This document shows, in pieces, positions 52,824 to 62,242 of a DNA stretch of 64,000 bases. Location of the stretch: the NCBI GenBank assembly GCA_037045535.1, contig JBAOHI010000030.1, positions 248,001 through 312,000 on the forward strand, read 5' to 3'. How positions within the stretch are numbered: position 1 is the stretch's first letter; every line of letters begins with the position of its first letter. The notes beneath the pieces are model-generated. The model was not told the DNA's origin. It made no database searches and saw only the letters and a program-made list of their open reading frames with translations. Source of the DNA: Competibacter_A sp037045535 (GTDB lineage: Bacteria > Pseudomonadota > Gammaproteobacteria > Competibacterales > Competibacteraceae). Both the position numbers and the translations under genes were made by a program.

Positions 52824-53767
52824 TTAAACCTCCGCCGCTCGGCCGCGCTGCGGGAACAGGCCGCGCGGTCGTTTCTGAATGAACAGAATCAGGAATATCA
52901 GCACCAGGATCTTCGCCAGCACCGCGCCGGACCAGGGTTCCAGCAATTTGTTGGCGACGCCGAGCGACAAACCAGCGACCAGCGTGCCCCAGAGGTTGCC
53001 GACCCCGCCGAACACCACCACCATAAACGAATCCACGATGTAGCTTTGGCCCAGGTTGGGACCGACGTTGGTCAATTGCGACAGGGCGACGCCAGCCACG
53101 CCGGCGATGCCGCTGCCCAAGCCGAAGGTGAGCGCATCCACCCGCGCCGAACGCACGCCCATCGCTCGCGCCATCGCTCGGTTCTGCGCCACGGCGCGCA
53201 CTTCCAGCCCCAAGCGAGTGCGTTGCAGCGCCAGCCACAGCACCGTGAACACCGCGATGCAAAAACCGAGAATCACCAGCCGATTCAGCGTCACTTCCAG
53301 CGGTCCCAGCAAGATGGTGCCGCTCATCCAGTCCGGGGTGGACACCGAGCGGTTGAGCGGGGAGAAGATCGAACGCACCGCCTGTTGCAGGATCAGGCTC
53401 ACGCCGAACGTCGCCAGCAGCGTCTCCAGCGGCCGGCCGTAGAGAAAGCGGATGATACCGCGTTCGATGGCGATACCGACCAGGGCGGCGACCAGAAAGG
53501 CCAGCGGTACCGCCACCGGCAGCGACCAGTTAACCGGCAGCCACTGCTGCACCAGCCAGGTGGTGTAGGCGCCCAGCATCATCAACTCGCCGTGCGCCAT
53601 GTTGATGACGCCCATCACGCCGAAGGTGACGGCCAAGCCGATGGCCGCCAGAATCAGCACCGATCCCAGCGACAGGCCGAAGAACAGGGTTTCGGCCCAG
53701 CCCAGCATTTGCAGGCGGAATTCGGTGCGGGCCAGGGCGACGCGGGCGGCTTCGCGCAGCGGCGGGG
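52824..53767 (-). CDS. urtB: Urea ABC transporter permease UrtB, permease part (frameshifted continuation)
   Basis: LivH-type permease domain with about eight helices, including GSVLILAAIGLAVTFGVMGVINMAHGEL, DSFMVVVFGGVGNLWGTLVAG and RPRGLFPQRGR at the end. An ATG at 53708 could start it, but UrtB proteins have an N-terminal periplasmic extension, found just upstream in another frame. The join DSDPPLREAARVALARTEFRLQ needs one C removed from the run at 53764-53767, pointing to a homopolymer indel. Confidence 0.93.
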
Positions 53768-54441
53768 TCGCTGTCTTCGGCGGCCATTCGGGCGAGCGGA
53801 CCGCGAAGTTCCGGTTGCAATCGACCGCCCAGCGCGGTGGCGGCCTTGGCGCGGACGGCTGCGTCGTCGCTGGCCAAATCGGCCAATGCGAGAGCCATCG
53901 TCAATAAATCTTTAATCTCGCTATCGGTTTCGACCGCTAACCGCGTCCGCAGCCGCTCCGCGCCCGCCGGGTCGGGATTACGCAGGAATGCTTCAACCGC
54001 CGCCTTGCGTTGCTGGGGATCGGTGCTAGTGAGTCCCAGGCTGGCCAGACGATCCTCGATCAGACTGCGCAGACGATTGTTGGCGGTGATCCGATCCAGA
54101 TCGCGTTTGTTGACCTGACCGAGTGCTGCACCGCTCACCGCGTCTTCGATAGCGATATCGGCATCGTCACCAAGGCCGATCACCACTCGATCACCTTCTT
54201 CCTGATAGTATAAGCGACTGTCGGACAGCGCTTTCAGGATCGTGGCGATTCGGGGATGGTCCAGCACTACCAGCTTTTCGATCAGCTCGGTCTTGCCGTC
54301 GAAATCGGCGTCGTGCAATTGCGCTAGAGTGGCACGCACTGAGTCATCGTCGGCCGCGCGGGCAGGTGAAGCGCCGAACAGGGCCAGCAGTGCCAGCGCG
54401 AGCGCGAGGAACCCGGCGCGAATTGGCGTGCAGGAGAGCAT
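53764..54441 (-). CDS. urtB: Urea ABC transporter permease UrtB, N-terminal extension (frameshifted)
   Basis: N-terminal part of UrtB: a signal peptide-like helix (FLALALALLALFGASPARA) and an Ala/Leu-rich helical extension as found in many UrtB proteins, here ending at LARMAAEDSDP before the frame breaks. Together with 52824-53767 it gives an UrtB of about 538 residues, the usual length. Urea-binding protein urtA lies 116 bases upstream. Confidence 0.88.
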
Positions 54442-54496
54442 GGGCGAAGCCTCGGGTAAAGGGCTTGGAAGGATGCCGGTGCACCCTCACCCTCGG

Positions 54497-54520
54497 CCCC
54501 TCTCCCGAGTGGGAGAGGGG
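54497..54520. repeat. Palindromic hairpin between urtA and urtB
   Basis: CCCCTCTCCC and GGGAGAGGGG form a perfect 10-bp stem with a GAGT loop, preceded by CCCTCACCCTCGG. Member of the GC-rich intergenic palindrome family; placed where it could let urtA accumulate above the membrane subunits. Confidence 0.65.
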
Positions 54521-54557
54521 GGCTAGAGAAAGATAGGAAGGGGAGGGCGGATTCAGC

Positions 54558-55853
54558 TTACTTGTAGTTCTGGCCGGAACAGGTCTTGGTGACGGTGTTG
54601 TAATTACCGCACTTGATCTTGGGGTCGGCCCAGTCGGCGATGATGTCCTTGCTGCCCGGCAGGAAGTCAGACCAGGCGTCGCCTTCGACCAGACCCTTGG
54701 TCTTCCACACCACGTCGAACTGACCGTCGGCCTGGATTTCGCCGATGAACACCGGCTTGGTGATGTGGTGGTTGGGCAACATCTTAGCCATGCCGCCTGT
54801 CAGATTGGGTGCTTCGATGCCGACCATGGCGTCGATCACCTTGTCCGGATCGGTGGTCTTGGCCTTTTCCACTGCCTTCACCCACATGTTGAAGCCGATG
54901 TAGTGGGCTTCCATCGGGTCGTTGGTGACCCGCTTCGGGTTCTTGATGAAGGTATGCCATTCCTTGATGAAGGCGTCGTTGGCCTTGTTCTTGATGCTCA
55001 TGAAGTAGTTCCAAGCAGCGAGATGACCGACCAGCGGCTTGGTGTCGATGCCGGAGAGCTCTTCCTCGCCGACCGAGAACGCGACGACCGGAATATCCTT
55101 GGCGGAAACGCCTTGGTTGCCCAGTTCCTTGTAAAACGGTACGTTGGCATCGCCGTTGATGGTGGAGACCACGGCGGTCTTCTTGCCGGCGGAACCGAAT
55201 TTCTTGATGTCGGCGACGATGGACTGCCAGTCGGAGTGACCAAACGGCGTGTAGTTGATCATGATATCCTCGTCCTTGACCCCCTTGGCTTTGAGATAGG
55301 CCTCCAGAATCTTGTTCGTGGTGCGGGGATAGACGTAGTCGGTGCCGGCCAGCACCCAGCGCTTCACGCCTAGATCCTTCATCAGATAATCTACCGCCGG
55401 AATTGCCTGCTGATTGGGAGCGGCGCCGGTGTAGAACACGTTTTTGGAAGATTCTTCGCCTTCGTATTGCACGGGATAGAACAGGATGCCGTTCAATTCC
55501 TCGAACACGGGTAATACCGATTTGCGGGACACCGAGGTCCAGCAGCCGAATACCACCGCGACCTTGTCCTTTTGGAGCAATTCGCGGGCTTTCTCGGCAA
55601 ACAGCGGCCAGTTGGAAGCAGGATCCACGACGACCGCTTCCAATTTCTTACCGAGCAGGCCGCCTTTCTTGTTCTGCTCGTCGATCAGCATCAACACGGT
55701 GTCCTTCAGCGTGGTTTCGCTGATAGCCATGGTGCCGGATAGCGAGTGCAGGACGCCGACCTTGATGGTGTCGGCGGCGTGAGCCAGCGTGGCGCCCAGT
55801 GTCAGTGCACCGGTTAGCAGCCAGGGGAAAAATTTCGATATTTTTTTCGTCAT
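54558..55853 (-). CDS. urtA: Urea ABC transporter substrate-binding protein UrtA
   Basis: Periplasmic urea-binding protein of 431 residues. A signal peptide (MTKKISKFFPWLLTGALTLG then ATLAHA/AD) precedes the mature start DTIKVGVLHSLSGTMAISETTLKD, which is diagnostic for UrtA. FGCWTSVSRKSVLPVFEELNGILFYPVQYEG and DYVYPRTTNKIL are further family stretches. First gene of urtABCDE; a sigma-54-like promoter and NtrC-like palindrome lie upstream. Confidence 0.97.
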   Translation of the reverse strand: MTKKISKFFPWLLTGALTLGATLAHAADTIKVGVLHSLSGTMAISETTLKDTVLMLIDEQNKKGGLLGKKLEAVVVDPASNWPLFAEKARELLQKDKVAVVFGCWTSVSRKSVLPVFEELNGILFYPVQYEGEESSKNVFYTGAAPNQQAIPAVDYLMKDLGVKRWVLAGTDYVYPRTTNKILEAYLKAKGVKDEDIMINYTPFGHSDWQSIVADIKKFGSAGKKTAVVSTINGDANVPFYKELGNQGVSAKDIPVVAFSVGEEELSGIDTKPLVGHLAAWNYFMSIKNKANDAFIKEWHTFIKNPKRVTNDPMEAHYIGFNMWVKAVEKAKTTDPDKVIDAMVGIEAPNLTGGMAKMLPNHHITKPVFIGEIQADGQFDVVWKTKGLVEGDAWSDFLPGSKDIIADWADPKIKCGNYNTVTKTCSGQNYK

Positions 55854-55920
55854 GCGTAGCCCTCGTTTCGTGGTTGACGGTCCGCTGAAATGCGAACGGG
55901 AAGCGAACTAGATGGCGTTT

Positions 55921-55937
55921 ATCAAGGAATGTGCCAA
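55921..55937 (-). promoter_or_regulatory. Sigma-54-like promoter for urtABCDE
   Basis: The minus strand reads TTGGCACATTCCTTGAT: an almost perfect -24 (TTGGCAC) and GG-N10-GA spacing, with the same GA at -12 as the transporter promoter at 7919. Transcription would start about 58 bases before the urtA ATG. Confidence 0.6.
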
Positions 55938-56073
55938 ATGTTTATTATTTTATTTATCAGAATGTTATTCTGATTACTCCCAGTAAAAAGAACCAGTCGC
56001 GCTTCATTATGGTGCGATATGGTAATGGGGGTGGTTCGAGATGGAGCGGATTTGAAAATTTGCGCAGAAGTGT

Positions 56074-56090
56074 GGCACCAAAAAAGTGCG
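56074..56090. promoter_or_regulatory. NtrC-like palindrome upstream of urtA
   Basis: GGCACCAAAAAAGTGCG contains GCACC and GTGC halves with the right separation for TGCACCA-N3-TGGTGCA. It lies about 170 bases from the proposed start, within working distance for an enhancer. Confidence 0.4.
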
Positions 56091-56200
56091 CTTTCGTGCC
56101 AACGGGCCAGTTTGCTGAAAAAATTGAGATGCTGCGAGCAGCACACATTTTCTTAGACGAGAGTTCCATCGAAACCGAACACATCTTTCTTTGATCTCGC

Positions 56201-59200
56201 ATGCCCATGCCAAAATTCGTTCCATCAAGCAAATGTCGGCAAGGGTGGTTGGCCTTGCTGGTCCTTATACTGGCCTGCACCGGTTCGGGTCCGGTTCTGG
56301 CTCAGGATCCCCTGACCTTGTCCGCCCTGCCCACCGATCCGACCGAGGCTGCCGAGCGGCAGAACGCCACCCAGCAAACCTTAGCCGAACAGCGGCAGAC
56401 CATCGAGCAACTACGGCAGGAGATCGCCCGACTCAGCGCCGAACAACCCGCCAAGCTGCAGGCGTTGACCGGTGAGACCGCCGGTCCGGCTCTGGTGGAA
56501 CAAGCCCGGATCGACAGCGACGCCATCCGCCTGAGGCAGGAGGATCTAGGGACCCGCATCGAGGCTGCCAAACGCCGAATCGAGGCTTTGCAACGGACGA
56601 TTCCCGCTTTGGAAGCGCAGGAACAGCTATTGAAGAATCCCGCCAAGGACGGTCCGGACACTGGCAATCGTGCCGAACAACTCGCACGATTACGCGCGGT
56701 GCTGGAGCAGCATCGCACCGATCTCCAACTCGAACGGGAAGTCCTGCAAAATCTGGAAGAATGGTTGACGCTGCTCGACCAGCGGCGAACGCTGGCCGTG
56801 CAATGGCGCGCCCGCCTGGAAGACGTCCATCTGCAGCAACAGGCGCAACAGCGGCAGACCGCGCGACAGGATCTTGTCGTCCGCCTGGAGGGCGAACAAC
56901 AGACGCAGCTTGGCAAGGCCGAGGAACTGCGCGCCCGTTTGCAGCGGCAGGGTGAGAACCTGCCTGCGGCCCGTCGCGCGTTACTGGAGGCCAACATCCA
57001 GGCCGCCGAGGAACGCGCCAGGCTGTTGCGCTGGGATATTCGGCTAGCCGCCATTGAGGGCGAACTGGCCAACCAGGAAGGGTTGGCGAATGCCGAAGAC
57101 ACTGATCCGCGTCGCATCCAAGAAGGGTTACACCAACTGGCTGTACTGCGCGGCGAACTGAACGAAACCGCCGATTTGTTGCAGCACCGCCTCGACTCAT
57201 TGGTCCAGCGGCGATCGCCGTCCGCGGCCGAAGAATCGGGTGGGGCGGCGGGGCAATCGCAGGGCCACGAGGTTTTCGCGGCGTTGGAGCAAGAGCTGCG
57301 TCAACGCCAAGAAACATTGCGGGAACAGCGCGACCGGCTGGATCGATCGCGTGAACGCCTGGAAGCCGCCTACCGGCAACGATCTAGCCAAGATCTGCTG
57401 GCGCGCGAGGCCTTCGTCCTGTTCGCTTCGGAACTGTGGTCTACCACCGTCGCGGAACTGGGCAACGCTCCGCGAATTTTGGTGCACCAGATTTGGTTGA
57501 GCATCGAATCGACGCTCGGCGCGGCGGTGCGGACTAATCCCGAGCAATGGCTGGCACTGGGCGGCTTGATCGGGTTGTTGGCGATATTGGCGGCGCTGGG
57601 GCGGCGCTATCTCTCGTATGTTTCAAGACGTCACATGGCCGGGTTGGACGACAGCTTCGCTGGCAAATTTGTCCATACCCTGGTGCGCCTCCTGCGCAAG
57701 AATCTGTGGGGCATCGCACTGGCTGGCGCGTTGGCACTGGCGCTGTGGTGGTTGCAGGTGCCTCAGCCGGGGTTGAACATTCTATTGACGCTGATCTTGC
57801 TCTGGGTCGGTATCAAAACGCCACTCGATCTGGCTTGGTTATTGCTGGCCGCGCCTCAGGTGCCTATGGCGTACCGTAATCCACGCCTTTACCGCCTGGT
57901 GTTCGGGATGGTGCTGGTAGGTGGCGTGCTCGGGGCACTGGTTATTCTGTCTCATCTGAGCGAACTGCCCCGGCCGGCGATCCAAGTTCTGGATCAAGCG
58001 TTGATATTTTACTGGTTGGCAATCTGCTATCCCTTGTTGCGGATTCGTCGCCTGCTGCTGGACGCGCTGGCGGAGCGCTACGCAGATCGGTTCTGGCTCG
58101 GCGCCATGCGCCTGCTGACGCTGATGTTGACGCTGGTGCTGGTTTTGGCCGCGTTGTTGGGGCTGGCCGGGTATCTTAATCTGGCCTGGTTGCTGGTCCG
58201 GCGATTGCTGGCGCTGAGTGGTATCCTGCTGGTCTGGCTGCTACTGCGCGGCTTGATCGACGATGGGATCGTGCTTCTGAAGAACCATGCCATCGCCCGC
58301 AGCAGCTACGGGCTACTTTGGACTCAGGAAATCCTGGCACCGCTCAACCGAACTCTGCAGTGGTTACTGTTCCTGGTCGCCATCTTGATCCTGCTCGATA
58401 TTTACGGCAAACAGGGTTACACGTTTGCTTTCTGGGCGACGATTACCTGGAAGCCAGTTCTGTTCGCGGTGGTATTGGCGCTGTTGTGCTACGAAGGGCT
58501 GCTGCTGTTGGGCGGCTATCTGGTCGAGCAGACCCGGAGCACGTTCGGCGGCGCCCTGATCCGTCACCTGCGGCAGCCGCTCGGCCTGCTGGTGCCGGCG
58601 GTCGCCGCGCAGTTGTTGCTGCCGAGTTTGGAATTGTCGCCGGTGCCGACCAGCCACTTGCAGCATGCCCTGATTCTGGTCGTGATCGCCGCCATCGGCT
58701 GGCTGCTGGTGCGTTTGACCTCGGTGGCCGAAGATGTGATGCACCAGCATTATCTGGTGAGTTTTAAAGATAATTTGGGTGCAAGACGGATCCAGACCCA
58801 ATTCCAGATGTTGCGACGGATCGTGGTGGCGGCGGTGCAGGTGCTGGCACTGGCGGTGATGATGATGACCTTTCCCCGGATCCGCGAACTGGGTGCTGGC
58901 TTGCTGGCTTCGGCCGGCGTAGCCGGCTTGGTGATCGGGGTAGCGGCGCGGCCGTTTCTGGAAAACCTGATCGCCGGGGTGCAGATTGGCCTGACCCAGC
59001 CGATTCGCATCGATGACGTGGTGATCGTGGAAGGGGAGTGGGGCCGGATCGCCGAGATCAACGCCACTCACGTCGTGGTGCGGATCTGGGATGAGCGTCG
59101 GTTGATCGTGCCGCTCAACTATTTCAACACCAAACCGTTCCAAAATTGGACTTGGGCGAACTCGGAACTGCTGGGCACGGCGTTTTTCTACGTGGACTAT

Positions 59201-59554
59201 ACCTTCCCGGTGGAAGTCGGCCGCGAGGAACTCAAGCGCATTCTCGACGATTCCGGTCTATGGGACGGCCGCGCTTGGGGTCTGCAAGTGACCGACACCA
59301 CGGATCGCACGGTCGAACTGCGCGCCCTGATGAGCGCGCCCGACGCTTCGACCGCCTGGGATCTGCGGTGTCTGGTGCGGGAGCGATTTGTCGCTTTCCT
59401 GCAGCAGCACTACTCGCAGTGCCTGCCGCGCACCCGGTTCGTCGGGGCGCGAGCGGAGAAGGCGCACGACCCGCTGGTTGGGTTGCCCCCGCAAGATGTC
59501 TCGAAGGACGGCGAAATTCCAGCGGCCCTACCTGATGTCGAGCGGACCTCTTGA
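56201..59554 (+). CDS. Large mechanosensitive channel, MscK/MscS type
   Basis: Inner-membrane tension-gated channel for osmotic downshock, 1117 residues. A signal peptide (LALLVLILACTGSGPVLAQ) leads to a long periplasmic coiled-coil region (about residues 40-400, rich in Gln/Arg/Glu/Leu), then about eleven membrane helices. The MscS core is near the C-terminus: ELGAGLLASAGVAGLVIGVAARPFLENLIAGVQIGLTQPIRIDD (pore helix) and VVVRIWDERRLIVPLNYFNTKPFQNW (beta domain). Divergent from urtA. Confidence 0.9.
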   Translation: MPMPKFVPSSKCRQGWLALLVLILACTGSGPVLAQDPLTLSALPTDPTEAAERQNATQQTLAEQRQTIEQLRQEIARLSAEQPAKLQALTGETAGPALVEQARIDSDAIRLRQEDLGTRIEAAKRRIEALQRTIPALEAQEQLLKNPAKDGPDTGNRAEQLARLRAVLEQHRTDLQLEREVLQNLEEWLTLLDQRRTLAVQWRARLEDVHLQQQAQQRQTARQDLVVRLEGEQQTQLGKAEELRARLQRQGENLPAARRALLEANIQAAEERARLLRWDIRLAAIEGELANQEGLANAEDTDPRRIQEGLHQLAVLRGELNETADLLQHRLDSLVQRRSPSAAEESGGAAGQSQGHEVFAALEQELRQRQETLREQRDRLDRSRERLEAAYRQRSSQDLLAREAFVLFASELWSTTVAELGNAPRILVHQIWLSIESTLGAAVRTNPEQWLALGGLIGLLAILAALGRRYLSYVSRRHMAGLDDSFAGKFVHTLVRLLRKNLWGIALAGALALALWWLQVPQPGLNILLTLILLWVGIKTPLDLAWLLLAAPQVPMAYRNPRLYRLVFGMVLVGGVLGALVILSHLSELPRPAIQVLDQALIFYWLAICYPLLRIRRLLLDALAERYADRFWLGAMRLLTLMLTLVLVLAALLGLAGYLNLAWLLVRRLLALSGILLVWLLLRGLIDDGIVLLKNHAIARSSYGLLWTQEILAPLNRTLQWLLFLVAILILLDIYGKQGYTFAFWATITWKPVLFAVVLALLCYEGLLLLGGYLVEQTRSTFGGALIRHLRQPLGLLVPAVAAQLLLPSLELSPVPTSHLQHALILVVIAAIGWLLVRLTSVAEDVMHQHYLVSFKDNLGARRIQTQFQMLRRIVVAAVQVLALAVMMMTFPRIRELGAGLLASAGVAGLVIGVAARPFLENLIAGVQIGLTQPIRIDDVVIVEGEWGRIAEINATHVVVRIWDERRLIVPLNYFNTKPFQNWTWANSELLGTAFFYVDYTFPVEVGREELKRILDDSGLWDGRAWGLQVTDTTDRTVELRALMSAPDASTAWDLRCLVRERFVAFLQQHYSQCLPRTRFVGARAEKAHDPLVGLPPQDVSKDGEIPAALPDVERTS

Positions 59555-59719
59555 GCCAGGATCCTCCATCCGGCCGACACTCGAATTATCGGCTAGGTGG
59601 CGTCGATCAAGGGAGTCACATCTGTTCCACTCGATAAGCCCGCAAATGAGTAGGCCCTGAGCCTAGTTTGTCAAAGCACACTCATCCCTGAGCATGAATT
59701 GCAACGACGGCGCGAAAAC

Positions 59720-61465
59720 ATGGAATTGACCAATCAATTGATTCTGTTAACGGGTGTGTTGTTCTTGCTCAGCGTGCTAGCGAGTACGATTTCGGCGCGG
59801 TTTGGCCTACCGCTATTGTTGGTATTCCTCGCATTGGGAATGCTGGCGGGCGAGGATGGGCCGGGCACTATTCAATTCGACGATGCGCAGAGTACGTATG
59901 TCATCGGTACCGTGGCACTGGCGGTTATTCTATTCAATGGAGGGCTGTGCACCGACATCGGCAGTTTTCGGGTGGGCCTGTGGCCAGCACTGTGGTTGGC
60001 CACGGTCGGCGTCGTAACGACGGCGGCGCTGACCGGTTTGGCTGCTGCCTGGTTTTTGCAACTGCGCTGGTTGGAGGGGATGTTGATCGGGGCTATCGTC
60101 GGTTCTACCGATGCCGCGGCAGTATTCGCCATCCTGCATTCGCACGGCTTGCAACTCAAACAGCGGGTGGATGCCACCCTGCAAATTGAATCAGGCGCTA
60201 ACGACCCGATGGCGATATTTCTGACCGTTGCCCTGGTGGAGTTACTAGCCGCTGGAAACGCCAGCCTAGACTGGACCGTTGCCGGCAAATTCGTTCAGCA
60301 GATGGGTGTTGGCGCAGCGATCGGCTTGGGAGGTGGCTGGATGCTGACCTGGCTGATCAACTGGATTTCTCTCACGGCCGGTTTGTACCCGCTGCTGGTT
60401 TTTTCCGGTGGTTTGTTGATCTTCGGCGCGACGGCCATCGTGGGCGGCAGCGGCTATCTAGCCGTCTATCTGGCCGGACTCGTGTTGGGCAACCGACCGT
60501 TGCGAAACGCCGACGACATCCGCCGTTTCCACGATGGTCTGGCGTGGTTGAGTCAAATTGGTATGTTTTTAATCCTGGGTTTGCTGGTCACCCCTCATCG
60601 GCTGCTGCCGTTGGCCGTGCCCAGCCTGTTAATTGCCGGGGTACTGATTTTTGTGGCCCGTCCTGTGGCGGTGGCGCTGTGTCTGTTGCCGTTTCGCTTC
60701 GCCTGGCGTGAGCAGCTATTCATCGGTTGGGTGGGTTTGCGTGGCGCGGTACCAATCATTCTAGCGCTATTTCCGTGGCTGGCCGGCTTGGATCATTTCC
60801 GCCTGTATTTCGATGTGGCGTTCTTCATCGTGCTGTTATCACTGGTTATTCAAGGGTGGACGGTCGCGCCAGCGGCACGGCTACTGCGGCTGGAGGTGCC
60901 GCCGCCGACCAGCGCCATGGTCCAGCGGGTGCGACTGGATTTGCCTGTTGCATCGGACTACGAACTGTTGAGTTATCGAGTGACCGAAAATAGTCCAGCG
61001 GCAGGCCGCGTCTTAGCCGATCTACTGTTGCCGGAAACCGTGCGACCGATGGTGGTTGTCCGAGATGGCCAGATTAGCGAATGGGGCGAGTGCGGACCGC
61101 TGCGGGCCGGCGATTATCTTTATCTCTTCGCGCGAGCGAACGAGTTATCGTTGCTGGATCCCTTGTTCGCGGCGCAGTTGGTGCCATCGCGCTTGGAAGC
61201 AGGGCAATTTTTTGGAGAGTTGGCGCTAAACGCTGATGCCAGCATAGCGGATATCGCATGTTTGTACGGATTGGAACTCGATCCGGCCGATGCTTCCGGT
61301 ACGCTGGAAGAATACCTGGACCATCGGTTCGACCGTCCGGTAGTGGGCGATCGAGTCAAGCTCGGCACGGTCGAGTTTGTGGTGCGCGAGATGCAGGGCG
61401 AACGCATCGCTAAGGTAGGGTTGAAGCTGCATGTCACGGAAAGTCTTTCCAAAAGGAAAAAGTAA
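59720..61465 (+). CDS. Potassium/proton antiporter, CPA1 family (NhaP2/CvrA-like)
   Basis: Inner-membrane cation/proton antiporter of 581 residues. Twelve or so helices, with GSTDAAAVFAILH (conserved acidic pair of the CPA1 ion site) and ESGANDPMAIFLT typical of NhaP2. The cytosolic C-terminus has a TrkA-C-like segment (YRVTENSPAAGRVLADLLLPETVRPMVVVRDG) and a CorC/HlyC-like tail. ATG 59720 is favoured over an in-frame TTG seven codons earlier. Together with the preceding channel it suggests an osmotic and K+ homeostasis pair. Confidence 0.9.
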   Translation: MELTNQLILLTGVLFLLSVLASTISARFGLPLLLVFLALGMLAGEDGPGTIQFDDAQSTYVIGTVALAVILFNGGLCTDIGSFRVGLWPALWLATVGVVTTAALTGLAAAWFLQLRWLEGMLIGAIVGSTDAAAVFAILHSHGLQLKQRVDATLQIESGANDPMAIFLTVALVELLAAGNASLDWTVAGKFVQQMGVGAAIGLGGGWMLTWLINWISLTAGLYPLLVFSGGLLIFGATAIVGGSGYLAVYLAGLVLGNRPLRNADDIRRFHDGLAWLSQIGMFLILGLLVTPHRLLPLAVPSLLIAGVLIFVARPVAVALCLLPFRFAWREQLFIGWVGLRGAVPIILALFPWLAGLDHFRLYFDVAFFIVLLSLVIQGWTVAPAARLLRLEVPPPTSAMVQRVRLDLPVASDYELLSYRVTENSPAAGRVLADLLLPETVRPMVVVRDGQISEWGECGPLRAGDYLYLFARANELSLLDPLFAAQLVPSRLEAGQFFGELALNADASIADIACLYGLELDPADASGTLEEYLDHRFDRPVVGDRVKLGTVEFVVREMQGERIAKVGLKLHVTESLSKRKK

Positions 61466-61508
61466 ACCCTCGCTTCGTCCGTGGCGCCATCTCTCGAACG
61501 CGAGATCG

Positions 61509-62117
61509 TTATCGCAACATTCCCTGCTCGACGATAAATCGAATCACCGGCTCCAATCCCTGCCGGGTCTTGAGGTTGGTGAATACAAACGGCCGTTCCC
61601 CACGCATTTTGCGCGCGTCGTGTTCCATGATCTCCAGCGATGCACCGACATGGGGCGCTAAATCGATCTTGTTGATGACCAGCAGGTCAGAGCGGGTGAT
61701 GCCAGGACCGCCCTTGCGCGGAATTTTGTCGCCAGCGGCGACGTCGATCACGTAGATCGTCAAATCCGACAGTTCCGGGCTGAACGTAGCGCTGAGGTTG
61801 TCCCCACCGGATTCCACCAGCACGAGATCGAGATCGGGAAACCGCTCGCACAAGCGGGCGACCGCATCCAGATTGATCGAAGCGTCTTCCCGAATGGCGG
61901 TATGCGGGCAGCCACCGGTTTCCACCCCGACGATCCGTTCTGGCTCCAGCGCCTGAGCGCGAGTCAGAAACTGGGCGTCCTCGTAGGTGTAGATGTCGTT
62001 GGTAACCACCGCGATTTGGTAACGGTCACGCAGGGTTTTGCACAGAGCCTCGACCAAAGCGGTCTTACCGGAACCAACCGGACCGCCCACGCCGACGCGC
62101 AAGGGAGATTTATTCAT
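61509..62117 (-). CDS. ureG: Urease accessory GTPase UreG
   Basis: SIMIBI GTPase that powers nickel delivery to urease, 202 residues. P-loop GGPVGSGKTALVEAL, metal-binding CPHT in VETGGCPHTAIREDAS, ESGGDNLSATFS and the guanine motif NKIDLAP are all present. No other urease genes are in the window; it stands between the antiporter (convergent) and recN. The rest of urease is expected elsewhere, possibly to the right of recN or in a separate locus. Confidence 0.96.
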   Translation of the reverse strand: MNKSPLRVGVGGPVGSGKTALVEALCKTLRDRYQIAVVTNDIYTYEDAQFLTRAQALEPERIVGVETGGCPHTAIREDASINLDAVARLCERFPDLDLVLVESGGDNLSATFSPELSDLTIYVIDVAAGDKIPRKGGPGITRSDLLVINKIDLAPHVGASLEIMEHDARKMRGERPFVFTNLKTRQGLEPVIRFIVEQGMLR

Positions 62118-62242
62118 GGGAATGAGAAGTTAGAGGAGATGGAATTCTGTTTGGCGACCAGTATGCAACCGATGGATCTTGTGGGGCAATGTGCCTAGCT
62201 TGCTGTATCGTACTTTCGAGATCATGCTGAAACCTATACGAT

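Larger units (their letters stand above)
55854..56200. other. Divergent region between urtA and the mechanosensitive channel gene
   Basis: 347 bp without a credible gene. It holds the sigma-54-like promoter for urtA (55921-55937), an AT-rich bend-like stretch (55936-55980) and an NtrC-like palindrome (56074-56090). A second TTGGCACG word occurs on the minus strand near 56090-56097 but lacks a properly spaced -12. Confidence 0.6.

Noticed and set aside
56088..56100. Second sigma-54 promoter upstream of urtA (TTGGCACG on the minus strand)
   Set aside because: The GC that could act as -12 is spaced by 9 rather than 10 bases, and it is 240 bases from the gene; the element at 55921 fits better.
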